The translations under genes and the position numbers were made by a program. The notes beneath the pieces were generated by a model. It worked only from the letters and a program-made list of their open reading frames with translations. It did no database searches and was not told where the DNA came from. Of a stretch of DNA of 64,000 nt, positions 28,022-38,139 are shown one piece after another. Source of the stretch: Spirulina subsalsa PCC 9445 (GTDB lineage Bacteria; Cyanobacteriota; Cyanobacteriia; Cyanobacteriales; Spirulinaceae); the NCBI RefSeq assembly GCF_000314005.1, contig NZ_JH980292.1:2497725-2561724 (forward strand), written 5' to 3'. How positions within the stretch are numbered: the first letter of the stretch is position 1; every line of letters begins with the position of its first letter.

Positions 28022-29557
28022 ATGGTAACAGCTAATTTGAGATGCGGGAGTAGTGCAGTGAACGTAAATACTCGGCTTTTTTGCCGTTTAGATGGTCTAA
28101 CCTCTCATAGGCGAGAACAACAGCGTTTAGAACGCTTACGTCAATTGGGATTATTGACCAGCGACATTGTTCCTATCTTTGATGAAGCCACCCAAACGGC
28201 CGCCCGCTTCCTCACCGCCCCTATCAGTACCCTGAATTTATTGGTGAAAGAGCAACTCTGGCTCAAATCCACCGTAGGGTTATCCCATGTCGGCTTAATG
28301 AGTGACTTAGCCAACTCTCGCCGCCTCCCCTTAATCGAATCCTTTTGTCAATATATCATCGACACACACCAGCCTCTGGTGATTGAGGATACCGCTCAAG
28401 ATAGCCTCTTTGCCCGTAGTATCCTCTTTCAACACTACGGCATTCATAGTTATCTGGGCGTGCCATTAATCACCCAAGACGGCGAATGTATCGGCACTCT
28501 AACCATTATGGATCTCCAGCCCCGGTCTTTTGCCGAGCGCGAGATTGAGTTTTTACATCTAACCGCCCGTTGGTGCATGAGTGAGTACGAACGCAGCCAA
28601 ATAATGCCCCTCAGTCCTCCTCAAGCTGGAGAAGACCTCCCAGAAACGAACCAAGGCAGTGCAGGCTGGACAACCGAAGAATATAGTTCAGATATTTTAG
28701 CAATAACCGAAGGAGTGTTAGCAGAAACCCCCAATTTGTCGTTAAATACTGTAGACACTCTGAAAGTCAAGTTATTAGCCACCTTAACCGAAGAATTGCG
28801 CAATCCTCTCACCTCAATTATGGGCATGGCGAGGGTATTAGAACAGGGCGTTTATGGCAGCCTGACCCCCAAACAACGGGAGTATATTGAGATTATCTAC
28901 CGCAGTGGTCAAAATTTATTAGCCCTCGTTGAGGAAATTCTAGGTCTGGAAGTGTTAGACGAGAAAAATCGTCAACTCCAGTTAAGCGCAGTCGATATCG
29001 AGATGATCTGTCAACAGGCTGTCTCCAACCTGCAATCCTTCACCGAACAACAACAGCAACAGATTCACCTCACCGTAGAACCGGGGAATCGCATTTGGTT
29101 ACTGGATAAAGAGAAAGTTAAACAGGGGATTTATTACCTGATCTTTAGTTTACTGAGTGCCGCCCAACCGGGTAGCCAAATTGAAATTCATGTTTCCCGT
29201 CTCACTGGGAAAACCTTCGCCGCCCCCCATCTCCAGATAGCCCTCTGGACTTCCCATCCTTGGTTAGATCCTGAACCCACGCTACAGGATAACAACCTGA
29301 ACGGCACCAGTCTTAGTCAAGAGTTAACCAGTGCGTCGCTGTTAAGCCATAATAGTGTCCCCATGCTGAGGGCAGCCATTACCCCAGAAGAACATCCCCA
29401 AGAACTTGACTTAGCCTCACGAGAGGGGTTGGGGTTACTACTCTGTTGTAGCTTGATTGAGTTACATGGGGGCAGTATTACCGTACAGGGTACCCCAGAA
29501 TTAGGTTATCGTTATCTGCTCAAACTGCCCCAATTGGAACAAAAAACCGAAAACTAG
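28022..29557 (+). CDS. GAF-domain histidine kinase-like protein lacking the phospho-acceptor histidine
   Basis: 511 residues from ATG at 28022 (a GTG lies one codon upstream). GAF domain at about 35-190. A HisKA-like helical hairpin follows near 245-315 with ELRNPLTSIMGM, but the residue where the acceptor His belongs (SHELR in active enzymes) is Glu (TEELR). The C-terminal ATPase-like domain (330-505) keeps the G2-type GLGLLLCC but lacks a clear N-box asparagine and the DxGxG motif. It is therefore probably a pseudokinase working by protein-protein contact or ligand sensing. Neighbours give no partner. Confidence 0.82.
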   Translation: MVTANLRCGSSAVNVNTRLFCRLDGLTSHRREQQRLERLRQLGLLTSDIVPIFDEATQTAARFLTAPISTLNLLVKEQLWLKSTVGLSHVGLMSDLANSRRLPLIESFCQYIIDTHQPLVIEDTAQDSLFARSILFQHYGIHSYLGVPLITQDGECIGTLTIMDLQPRSFAEREIEFLHLTARWCMSEYERSQIMPLSPPQAGEDLPETNQGSAGWTTEEYSSDILAITEGVLAETPNLSLNTVDTLKVKLLATLTEELRNPLTSIMGMARVLEQGVYGSLTPKQREYIEIIYRSGQNLLALVEEILGLEVLDEKNRQLQLSAVDIEMICQQAVSNLQSFTEQQQQQIHLTVEPGNRIWLLDKEKVKQGIYYLIFSLLSAAQPGSQIEIHVSRLTGKTFAAPHLQIALWTSHPWLDPEPTLQDNNLNGTSLSQELTSASLLSHNSVPMLRAAITPEEHPQELDLASREGLGLLLCCSLIELHGGSITVQGTPELGYRYLLKLPQLEQKTEN

Positions 29558-29659
29558 CCGCCGAGGGGTCAAGATTGGCGGGCGCTCACCCCACACTGAA
29601 GGAGGATTCCTGTTAGACTGGAGTTTTGAGTAATGTAAAGCAAATTTATTTTTAAAGCT

Positions 29660-30751
29660 ATGTCCGTTCTGGCCGCGATCGCAGTCTTGGTTGTTTTAAT
29701 CATCGTCCACGAGTTGGGTCACTTTGCATCAGCCCGTTTACAAAATATTCACGTTAATCGTTTTTCCATTGGTTTTGGCCCCGCCTTACTCAAATATCGG
29801 GGTAAAGTCACAGAATACACCGTCTGTGCTATTCCCCTAGGCGGCTTTGTTGGCTTCCCCGACGACGACCCCGACAGCGACGTCCCCCCCGACGACCCCA
29901 ACCTCCTCCGCAATCGTCCCATCCTAGACCGTGCCATTGTCATCAGTGCTGGGGTGATTGCGAACTTAATTTTTGCCTATTTCCTCCTCGTCACCCAAGT
30001 AGCAACCTTTGGCCTACCGGACTTTGACTATAAACCCGGAGTCGTCGTCCCGGAAGTCCTGACCACAGAAGTGACAGCCGCCCAGACCGCAGGCATGAAG
30101 GCCGGGGATATTATCCTAAAAGTCGAAAACGAAACCCTCAACGCCTCTCAAGAAGCTGTCCGTTTATTAATGAATCGGATTCAAACCTCCCCAGAACAAC
30201 CTCTTAATTTAACCATTCAACGGGGAGAAGAAACCTTAGCCTTAACCGTTACCCCCCATCGGTCAGACGATGGCAAAGGAAAAATCGGCGTTGTCCTATC
30301 CCCCAACGGTCAAATCACCCACCGTCACCCCAACAGTATTGGGGAAGCCTTTGCCGTTGGTGGCAATGAATTCCAACGTCTGACTAACTTAATTTTAGGC
30401 GGGTTTATGCAGTTGGTGAGCAACTTTGGCGAAACCGCAGGTCAAGTGGCCAGTCCGGTTAAAATTGTGGAAATTGGCGCAAATTTAGCCAGTTCTGACG
30501 CGGGGAGTTTATTCCAATTTGGCGCACTGATTAGCATTAATTTGGCTATTATTAATATTTTGCCCTTACCTGCTTTAGATGGCGGACAACTGGCCTTTTT
30601 ATTAATTGAAGGACTCTTAGGGAAACCCTTACCCGCCCGGATTCAGGACGGCATCATGCAAACCGGATTTGTCTTGTTATTAGGCTTGGGCGTGTTTTTA
30701 ATTATTCGTGACACCGCCAATTTAGCCGTCGTCCAACAATTGTTTCATTGA
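29660..30751 (+). CDS. rseP: Site-2 protease, M50 family (RseP-like)
   Basis: 363 residues, integral membrane zinc metalloprotease. Seen: HELGH near residue 19 in the first transmembrane helix (zinc ligands and catalytic Glu), one PDZ domain (about 130-205; AGMKAGDIILKVEN), and the third zinc ligand in ILPLPALDGGQ near residue 303. Family members cut membrane-bound regulators after a first site-1 cleavage. Here the substrate is unknown; cyanobacteria have several paralogues. The stop is directly followed by the end hairpin of an IS element. Confidence 0.93.
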   Translation: MSVLAAIAVLVVLIIVHELGHFASARLQNIHVNRFSIGFGPALLKYRGKVTEYTVCAIPLGGFVGFPDDDPDSDVPPDDPNLLRNRPILDRAIVISAGVIANLIFAYFLLVTQVATFGLPDFDYKPGVVVPEVLTTEVTAAQTAGMKAGDIILKVENETLNASQEAVRLLMNRIQTSPEQPLNLTIQRGEETLALTVTPHRSDDGKGKIGVVLSPNGQITHRHPNSIGEAFAVGGNEFQRLTNLILGGFMQLVSNFGETAGQVASPVKIVEIGANLASSDAGSLFQFGALISINLAIINILPLPALDGGQLAFLLIEGLLGKPLPARIQDGIMQTGFVLLLGLGVFLIIRDTANLAVVQQLFH

Positions 30752-32085
30752 ACCTCCCCTCGCTGAAAGCGAGGGATTCCCATATAGACTCTTATCTAGA
30801 CCGAAGTCCCCGACAGAACGCCATGACTGGGCTGTTTGACCACGGGCGCACCGACCGCAGTTAATCCACGCTGTTTTACTATCATTGAAGCAGGAACATC
30901 CCGATCCACGGTGTAGCCACATTCAGAGCAAGAGTGAACCCTTTGAGAGAGTTCTTTCTGACCTGTATGGGTTCCACATTCAGGACAAACTTGAGAGGTA
31001 TAGTCTGGATTGACCTTGGCAAAATATGTATCCGTTTGAGAGCAAACATATTGCAAGATAGTAAAGAATTGACCTAAACCTATATCTAGAGACTGCTTAC
31101 AGAATAGTCCTCTACTCCAAGCTGTGAAGTTAATATCTTCAACAAATACCATCCCGACTCCATCACAGAGTTGATGGGCTAACTTGAAATGGTAATCCTT
31201 TCTTCTGTTGGCTACGGCTTCATGTAATAGAGCGATCCGATGCTGTAGCTTCTGCCATTTATTAGAACCTTTGTTTTTATTCCTAAGCCTTCTTTGTAGT
31301 AATTTAATCTTACGCAGTGCTTTATCTAAAAACTTCGGTCTAGGAAGAATCAAACCGTCGGAAGTTGCCAGCATACTTTGAATCCCAACATCAATCCCCA
31401 AAGCGTGACCATGAGGTATTGGGGTTGGGATATTAACATCAAGCTCAATTGCTAAGTTGACATAGTAACCCGATGCTTTCTTGATTACTTGAACTTGTTT
31501 GATCTTAAAACCCTCTGGAATATCCCGTGACTTGACAAACTTAACTTCCCCCAATAGAGGCATCTTTAGCTTGTTACCATTGACTTCAATTCTGCTACTA
31601 ACTAAATTAAAAGACTTCATGTTCCTTTTGAAGCGAGGAAAACCTAGTCCCTTGCTTTTCATGTCGTTAAACGCCCGATCCAATTTCCGCAATGTTTGCT
31701 GCATCGCTTGGGCATTACCAGACTTAAGGAAATCGTTAGTCTTTTTAGCTTGGGTTAAATTGGCAGATTGAGTAGGGTAGTTAGGATATTCAAAGGGAGC
31801 AACAATATATTCAGAACGAATAGAGCAAGCGTTGACCTGACAACTACGACTGTTATACCAAAGCTTTCTTTGAGCCAAAGCATAGTTCCAAACAGATTGG
31901 CAGACAGTTAAATTTAATTCGATCTTCTCTGTCTGCTCTTTGGTTGGAATTATCTTATAGTTGTAAGTAAGGTTAAGCATTCAATTCTTGCTCATTGTGA
32001 CTAAGATTATAGCACAATTTTACAATTCGGGGGATACTGTTGTAATATGTCGTAATTCATCCCGTCGATAAAATCGAGGGTCTTC
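30750..32085 (-). mobile_element. IS200/IS605-type element carrying tnpB only
   Basis: Boundaries are approximate. A right-end hairpin (CCCTCGCT-GAA-AGCGAGGG, 30757-30775) lies just beyond the tnpB stop, and a left-end-like hairpin lies at about 32062-32081 upstream of the start. No tnpA transposase is present, so movement would need help in trans. It sits only a few bases after the site-2 protease stop. Confidence 0.65.
30796..31980 (-). CDS. tnpB: TnpB RNA-guided nuclease (OrfB, IS200/IS605 family)
   Basis: 394 residues, full length for the family. Seen: N-terminal helix-turn-helix, RuvC-like catalytic residues in GIDVGIQ (Asp), FVEDINF (Glu) and DRDVPAS (Asp), and the zinc finger CPECG...CSECG between the last two. 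TnpB cleaves DNA guided by an RNA read from the element's right end. All three catalytic acidic residues are kept, so it may be active. The usual DRDxNAA segment reads DRDVPAS, a small deviation. The guide RNA would overlap 30750-30800 and extend into flanking DNA. Confidence 0.9.
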   Translation of the reverse strand: MLNLTYNYKIIPTKEQTEKIELNLTVCQSVWNYALAQRKLWYNSRSCQVNACSIRSEYIVAPFEYPNYPTQSANLTQAKKTNDFLKSGNAQAMQQTLRKLDRAFNDMKSKGLGFPRFKRNMKSFNLVSSRIEVNGNKLKMPLLGEVKFVKSRDIPEGFKIKQVQVIKKASGYYVNLAIELDVNIPTPIPHGHALGIDVGIQSMLATSDGLILPRPKFLDKALRKIKLLQRRLRNKNKGSNKWQKLQHRIALLHEAVANRRKDYHFKLAHQLCDGVGMVFVEDINFTAWSRGLFCKQSLDIGLGQFFTILQYVCSQTDTYFAKVNPDYTSQVCPECGTHTGQKELSQRVHSCSECGYTVDRDVPASMIVKQRGLTAVGAPVVKQPSHGVLSGTSV

Positions 32086-32163
32086 TTCCGACGATCAAGA
32101 TAACAATGGGGGGCAAGGAGAACCAAAAATGCGAGAGCTAAAAATGCCGCCCCCCTTCCAAGA

Positions 32164-32358
32164 CTAAGGTCTTCGCCGAACGACCCGATAGCCTGTTACC
32201 ACTCGATGACCATTGGGGAGATTCAGCCATTGCCATTCTACATCGCGATCGCCTTCCAACTCAATGCCAAAAATCGAGGGGGGAATTGATGGATCCGTAG
32301 GAGGAGGTGCAGGAATAAAGCGGATACCCTCAGCAATTGCACTGACACTAGGACTCAT
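32164..32358 (-). CDS. Small hypothetical protein (64 residues)
   Basis: ATG at 32358, stop at 32164, with GTAGAAGACAGG upstream as a weak ribosome site. Ends in a basic segment after FGIELEGDRDVEW and NGHRVVTGYRVVRR. Same strand as cysS and 105 bases after it. Codon use looks like the surroundings. A GGGGGGC...GCCCCCC inverted repeat at 32108-32155 downstream could terminate it. I do not recognise the family. Confidence 0.5.
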   Translation of the reverse strand: MSPSVSAIAEGIRFIPAPPPTDPSIPPSIFGIELEGDRDVEWQWLNLPNGHRVVTGYRVVRRRP

Positions 32359-32462
32359 AACCTGTCTTCTACCTTGTGATGGATTAACAGCGCCCCCCCA
32401 TTTTACCCCAAACCCTTGACAATTTCTGCAAAACTTGATAAGCCTTACAGAACTTAACCGAA

Positions 32463-33944
32463 TTAGGATTCTCGATACCAGGTTGTGATTCCCCCCGGTT
32501 TATCCACCAGAATCACCCCTTGGGTCTTCAACTCATCCCGAATGCGATCGCCCTCCGGATAATTCTTCGCCCGTCGTGCCGCCTGACGCTGGGCAATCAA
32601 CGCCTCAATTTCCCCATCACTCAATCCCCCTCCCGTCGGAGTTTCCAGCCCCCCCCAATCCGCCTTAAACCCTAATACCCCCGCCAACGTCACCAGAATC
32701 CGCCATTGCACCTCTAACCGTTGGGGACTCACCTCCGTTTTCCCCTCATGAGTCAACAAATTCCGTTCCTTGCGTAACTCCTTCGCCAACTCAAACAAAA
32801 TCGCCAATCCCCCCGCAAAATTAAAATCCTCATCCACCACATCACTAAATCGCTCAATCCAAACCTCCGCCACTGGGACATTCCCTCCCCGATAGGCAAT
32901 ATCTTCCCCATTCACCCGCCAGCCCAACTGTTCCCCATACTGATAGCCAAACAGCAAGCCATCCTGTAACGTTTGCCAGCCATTCGTAGCCGCCTGTAAC
33001 GCCTCATCCGTAAAATCCAACGGCTTGCGATAGTCCGCCTGCAAAACAAACAACCGCACCGCCATTGGATGCACCGGACGCGCCAACAAATCCCGAATCG
33101 TCGTGAAATTCCCCAACGACTTAGACATCTTCTCCCCCCCCACCTTGACCATGCCATTGTGTAGCCAATAGCGCGCCAAAGGTTTCCCCGTCACAGCCTC
33201 CGACTGGGCGATTTCATTCTCATGATGAGGGAACTTCAAATCCTCCCCCCCCACATGGAGATCAATCGTTTCCCCCATCCCCTCACGCACCATTGCCGAA
33301 CATTCAATATGCCACCCCGGACGACCCGCCCCCCAGGGAGACTCCCAAGCCGGTTCACTGGGTTTTGCCCCCTTCCACAAAGCAAAATCAAAGGGATCTC
33401 GTTTTTTCGACACCTCCGGGTCTTCCGTCTCCACCCGGCCACTGGCCCCCGCTTGTAAATCCTCTAACTTGCGACCCGACAACTTCCCATAATCCTCAAA
33501 CCGCCGCACCGCATAATAAACATCCCCCCGGGAAGCATAGGCGAACCCCTTTTGTTCCAACTCCGTAATCAGGCGCTGAATCCCATTTAGGGTATGAGTC
33601 GCCCGAGGGTAACTATCCGCCCGACCCACCTGTAAAGCCTCCATATCCTCAAAATAAGCCTCAATGAAGCGTTCCGATATCTCCTCCATCGAAACCCCCT
33701 CATTCTTCGCCCGATTGAGGATTTTATCGTCAATGTCTGTAAAATTCTGGACATACTGCACCTGATAACCCCGCCACTGCAAGTAACGACGCACCACATC
33801 CCAAATTAAACAAGTTCGCCCATGACCTAAATGGCAGTAATCATAAACCGTAATCCCACAGCAATACATCCGCACTATACCTCGTTCGATGGGTTCAAAT
33901 ACTTCCATTTGGCGGGTTAAGCTGTTGTAAACACGAATAGTCAT
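32463..33944 (-). CDS. cysS: Cysteinyl-tRNA synthetase
   Basis: 493 residues, complete. Class I synthetase with the HIGH-type motif HLGHGR near residue 37, zinc-ligand residues (CCGITVYD; GWHIECSAM; HHENE), and KMSKSLGNF near residue 275. C-terminal helical anticodon-binding region with ALIAQRQAARRAKN. Charges tRNA-Cys in the cytosol. No tRNA gene was seen nearby. Monocistronic or followed by the 64-residue gene. Confidence 0.97.
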   Translation of the reverse strand: MTIRVYNSLTRQMEVFEPIERGIVRMYCCGITVYDYCHLGHGRTCLIWDVVRRYLQWRGYQVQYVQNFTDIDDKILNRAKNEGVSMEEISERFIEAYFEDMEALQVGRADSYPRATHTLNGIQRLITELEQKGFAYASRGDVYYAVRRFEDYGKLSGRKLEDLQAGASGRVETEDPEVSKKRDPFDFALWKGAKPSEPAWESPWGAGRPGWHIECSAMVREGMGETIDLHVGGEDLKFPHHENEIAQSEAVTGKPLARYWLHNGMVKVGGEKMSKSLGNFTTIRDLLARPVHPMAVRLFVLQADYRKPLDFTDEALQAATNGWQTLQDGLLFGYQYGEQLGWRVNGEDIAYRGGNVPVAEVWIERFSDVVDEDFNFAGGLAILFELAKELRKERNLLTHEGKTEVSPQRLEVQWRILVTLAGVLGFKADWGGLETPTGGGLSDGEIEALIAQRQAARRAKNYPEGDRIRDELKTQGVILVDKPGGITTWYRES

Positions 33945-34076
33945 GGGACGTTTTCAGAATCCAGTGAAGTCCAAGGGCAAGCTCTTGAATTATATAGCAG
34001 TCGGGGGAATTCCCGATATCCTCTCCTACAACTGATTACGGTTTCCGATTCCCTGTTCCCCACTCCCAGACTCAAT

Positions 34077-37000
34077 TCACGGTGCAACAATCACACAATT
34101 TCGCCCGGCCGCCTTCGCCCGATACAGCGCCGCATCGGCCGCTTGAATGACCGCCGTGGCCGTTGTGCCGTGTTGGGGGAACGTAGCCACACCGAAAGAA
34201 GCACTGAGGGAATGAAAAAATTGCCCTTGATAGCTCAGTTGTAGGTCATTAATAGTGAGACGAATGGTTTCAGCCCGCGCTTGAGCCGTTTCTAGGGAAG
34301 ATTCCGGCAAAATCAGCGTCATTTCCTCCCCTCCATAACGACAGGCAATATCGGAGCCTCGGACACTATTTTTTAGAACTTCTGCCACAGTTTTTAAAAC
34401 AAAATCCCCAGCGTCGTGACCGTAATTGTCGTTAAACTGCTTGAAATGGTCAATATCGAGCATAATCACCCCGATGGGATTTTGATGTCGTTGAGCGCGC
34501 AACATCTCCTGATTAAAGGCTTCTTCGAGATAACGACGATTAAATAATCCCGTGAGGGGATCCCGGATACTTTGGTGTTGTAGGGTTTCCCGTAAGTTCA
34601 AGTTCGCCAGCGCTAAACTCAATTGTTCCGCCACCGTGCGCGCTAATTGTTGCTTGGCTTCCGGGAGAGAATTAGAGGATTCTGCACCCAGATAAAATAA
34701 CCCCAACGTTTCCCCCTGGGCCACCATAGGAATACACAACGTCATCCCCAATCCCTCTCGATGAACAATGTGGGAACACAGAGGGCCAGAGCGTTTCACA
34801 TCCACTGGATAGGGGCGACCTCGGCGCAGTCCCCAACAGTCTTTAGGGGGAAATTCCGTCAGGGAGTGATGATGTTCTCCCCACTGGGCGATAGTCTCCA
34901 CACGGTTACGGGAAGCACAGGTCAGGAATAAATGACCCGAACAGTTGGGAAACAGAGGTTTAACTAAATAGGCGATCGCCTGACTCGCCTCTTCCACACT
35001 GGTACAAGCTTGGAGAAAATCACTCATCTCACTCAAAATCAACATCTCTTGATTCCGCTCTTTGAGATCCGCCAACCGTTGATTTAACTCCTCATTCATC
35101 TCTTGCAGGGTTCTTTCCGATTGCTTAATTTGAGTGATATTGCGGAAGGTGACAGTAAAACCGTCCCCCAGTTTAACGGCAATGTTTTCAAACCAGCAGT
35201 CAATGCCATCATGTTGATAATGAAATTGATGCTGGAAGGGTTGCCCAGATTCCACCACCTGCACATAGGCATCAAATAAACCGTCGGTTTTATTCCCCGG
35301 CATTTCTACCAATAATTTTCGACCGATTAATTGCTCCGCAGAACGCCCCACCAATTCACAAGCCATCGGATTACTTAATAACCAAATAAAATCTACAATC
35401 TGTCCCGATTCATCGCGCAAAGCTTGGAAAGCCATAATCCCATCGAGAGAACTATTGAGGATTCCCGCTAATTGTGCCTCAGAGATTTGTAGGGCTTTCT
35501 GGATTTCTACCAGTTGGGTGATATCCGTCACCAGTTTGATACAGCCGTTATATTGACGGTGACTGTCTAACAGGGGGGTGGAGGAAACCACAGCCCAGAG
35601 TGTTGTTCCATCTTGGCGGCGGAACTTCAGGCGGTGTTGATCACTCATCCCCTCATGGCGCTGCTGGAGATAGTTTTCCACCAAAGGCTGATCCTCGGAA
35701 TCAATGAAGCTTAAAAAAGGCTGTCCGATCATCTGCTGTAGGCTGTAGCCCAACATGGTCGCCATTTGTCCATTGACAAAGCTAGTGTGATCGGTGGCAT
35801 CCAACACCCAAACTCCCTCTAAGGTGGTTTCAATAATCGTCCGATACTGGGCTTCACTTTGTTGAAGTGCTAGTTGTGCCTGTTTGCGTTCGGTGATGTC
35901 GTAGTTAATCCCCGTCATCCGCACAGGTTCCCCTTGGCTATTGTATTGAATTAAGGCGGTGGATTGAATCCACAATTTCACCCCATCCGGGCGTTGGACA
36001 CGGAATTCCATATCAAAGGACTGTTCGCCATTGAGGGCATCTTGGAGGGCGGTGGCAATGGGGAGACGATCATCGGGATGGACTAAATCTGCCCAATCTT
36101 CATAGACCACTTCACGACCTAAGTTTTCTAGCCCAAACAGTTCATACATCCGATCATCCCAAATGACACGAGGACTAAAATCCCAGTCCCAAGTGCCAAT
36201 TTTCCCCGCTTGTAGGGCAAGGGAGAGACGGGTGGAGAGATTCTGAAGTTGGGCTTTGGTTTCTTGACGATCTGTAATATCTCGGACGGCGGCATAGATT
36301 AAATCGCCCATGGGTACAGAACACCACTCTAACCAACGATAGGATCCATCTTGGCAACGGTAACGATTAGCGAAGTTTAGGATTTTCTCTTGTTGGTCTA
36401 AATGACTGAGCGCGTCTAGGGTGGTTTGGCGGTCGTCGGGGTGTACATAGTCCATAAATTGCGCCCCCAGTAATTCGGACAGGGGATAACCGAGGGTTTT
36501 TTCCCATTGAGGATTGAGGCGGATAAAATAGCCCTCTAGATTGGCGATACAAAATAAATCGGCTGTGACGGAGAAAAAATGATCAAGTTCTTCGGTTTTA
36601 CTTTGCAGGGCAATTTCTGCCTGTTTGCGATCCGTAATATCTTTCATGAAGCAACGATGACCGACGATTTCCCCCTGATGGTTGTAGTCGGCCATCATGA
36701 TCACTTGTTTATAAAACACGGAGCCATCGGGACGAATCCCCCGGGCTTCTGCTTCGACTTTGCCCGTTTCTAGCATGATTTGATATTGGGCTTCTAAGTG
36801 GGGCAGATCATCTGGGTGAACGGTGTTTGTCCAAAGTTGACCGATCAGGTCTTCCGGTGCGTAGCCACAAATCTGGGCATAGGCTGGGTTAACTTGTTGG
36901 TAATGACCCGACCGATCGAGTTGGGAAACGCCGACTAGGGCATTTTGCAGGGCTTGGTTTTGTCGGGAGAGTTGGTCATTGGCTTGACCGAGTTCTAAGG

Positions 37001-37631
37001 TGCGCTGGGCGACTTCGGTTTCTAAGTCTCGCTTGGCTTGTTGTAATTCGGCAATCAGGGCGGCTTGATTGATGGCAATGCCTACTTGAATGGCAATTTG
37101 TTGTAGGGCTTCTATTTCTAGGGTTTCCCAAGGTCGGGGACTGCGACAATGATGGGCGATTAATAGACCCCAGAGTTCAGAGCCTTTAAAGAGGGGAATG
37201 GCTAATTTAGCTTGGACTTGGAGACGCTCTAGAAACTGCCGATAACAGGGCATGAGGTCGGCGCTGGTTAGGTCGGCGATCGCAGAAAACTGATGATCGT
37301 CATAAAAGCCCGTGCTGGGTCTAAAACAGGAATCTTGAATATTACACCCGACTAATGACCATTGAGGATCGGCGACCTTCTCCACTGTAACGGTGGCCGA
37401 GTCCAGTTGATAGATTAAAACACGGTCACACCCTAACAAACTCTGTACTTCATCCGTTGTCGTCTGGAGAATCTCCTGCAAGTCCACCGCCTGACGAATC
37501 CGCAACGCCACCGTTGCAATCAAATGATCCCACTCCAAGCAAGCTTGATGGGTTATCCGCAGTTGCTGACAGTCCGACACTTCCACAGTCTCTGAGGAAG
37601 AATTAAAGTCCAATGGCTTTGAATGATTCAT
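34077..37631 (-). CDS. GAF/PAS diguanylate cyclase with a cyanobacteriochrome-like first GAF
   Basis: 1184 residues from ATG at 37631, which has GGGAGGGA upstream; an in-frame start seven codons earlier lacks this. Order: GAF1 (30-200), coiled coil, five PAS domains (about 240-350, 360-480, 490-605, 610-725, 735-850), GAF2 (880-1020), and GGDEF (1025-1184). The active site reads GGEEM instead of GG(D/E)EF, with the RxxD inhibitory site (RGSD) kept. GAF1 has DSCF and MPCYRQFLERLQVQAKL followed by LWGLLIAHHC, matching bilin-binding GAFs except that the usual Cys-His is Cys129-Tyr130. Probably makes cyclic di-GMP in response to several inputs. Confidence 0.9.
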   Translation of the reverse strand: MNHSKPLDFNSSSETVEVSDCQQLRITHQACLEWDHLIATVALRIRQAVDLQEILQTTTDEVQSLLGCDRVLIYQLDSATVTVEKVADPQWSLVGCNIQDSCFRPSTGFYDDHQFSAIADLTSADLMPCYRQFLERLQVQAKLAIPLFKGSELWGLLIAHHCRSPRPWETLEIEALQQIAIQVGIAINQAALIAELQQAKRDLETEVAQRTLELGQANDQLSRQNQALQNALVGVSQLDRSGHYQQVNPAYAQICGYAPEDLIGQLWTNTVHPDDLPHLEAQYQIMLETGKVEAEARGIRPDGSVFYKQVIMMADYNHQGEIVGHRCFMKDITDRKQAEIALQSKTEELDHFFSVTADLFCIANLEGYFIRLNPQWEKTLGYPLSELLGAQFMDYVHPDDRQTTLDALSHLDQQEKILNFANRYRCQDGSYRWLEWCSVPMGDLIYAAVRDITDRQETKAQLQNLSTRLSLALQAGKIGTWDWDFSPRVIWDDRMYELFGLENLGREVVYEDWADLVHPDDRLPIATALQDALNGEQSFDMEFRVQRPDGVKLWIQSTALIQYNSQGEPVRMTGINYDITERKQAQLALQQSEAQYRTIIETTLEGVWVLDATDHTSFVNGQMATMLGYSLQQMIGQPFLSFIDSEDQPLVENYLQQRHEGMSDQHRLKFRRQDGTTLWAVVSSTPLLDSHRQYNGCIKLVTDITQLVEIQKALQISEAQLAGILNSSLDGIMAFQALRDESGQIVDFIWLLSNPMACELVGRSAEQLIGRKLLVEMPGNKTDGLFDAYVQVVESGQPFQHQFHYQHDGIDCWFENIAVKLGDGFTVTFRNITQIKQSERTLQEMNEELNQRLADLKERNQEMLILSEMSDFLQACTSVEEASQAIAYLVKPLFPNCSGHLFLTCASRNRVETIAQWGEHHHSLTEFPPKDCWGLRRGRPYPVDVKRSGPLCSHIVHREGLGMTLCIPMVAQGETLGLFYLGAESSNSLPEAKQQLARTVAEQLSLALANLNLRETLQHQSIRDPLTGLFNRRYLEEAFNQEMLRAQRHQNPIGVIMLDIDHFKQFNDNYGHDAGDFVLKTVAEVLKNSVRGSDIACRYGGEEMTLILPESSLETAQARAETIRLTINDLQLSYQGQFFHSLSASFGVATFPQHGTTATAVIQAADAALYRAKAAGRNCVIVAP

Positions 37632-37652
37632 TTGTCCCTCCCACAACCCCAT

Positions 37653-38133
37653 TCACACTTCATGGGAAGGACGGAAAACCCCTAAGCCATCATGCCCCCC
37701 AATCTTCCCCAATTCCGATTCCCCATTCCCCGGCTTGGGTGGATCTCTCATCGACCCAAAATCGTCTTTACATTCTAACATTTTCCTCGCCGTTGACACT
37801 CCCAGACCTTGGGGCTTGCTGAATAAGTCCGAGAGTTGGGAAGATTTCAATGTTACACGGTCACTCCTGAAAAAACCGGATACTATGGTCAATTGAGGAG
37901 AGAGTGATTGTTTAAACTGGGTCAAGATTGGCTAGAGTTAAGTCAGTACCACTCAATAAACCCAAGCACCCAGCCAACACCCTAGCGTAAGAGTGCAAGG
38001 GCGACCCCAACCCGGTTGAGGACTGATAATGATTAGACCTCTCCTACAACCTCCTTTTAGAAACGGTTTAATAGGTGTTTGAGCCTAATTATCGGAAATC
38101 TAAGAGTGATTATTGATAATTGATTATTAATAA
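37653..38133. other. 481-base intergenic region without recognised gene
   Basis: Between divergently transcribed giant signalling genes, so it should hold both promoters. It contains GGGGCTTGCTGAATAAG (about 37812), related to repeat R3, and AT-rich TGATTATT/TAATTGATTA repeats at about 38105-38140 leading into the cheA start. No small gene was supported. Confidence 0.5.
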
Positions 38134-38139
38134 TTGATT

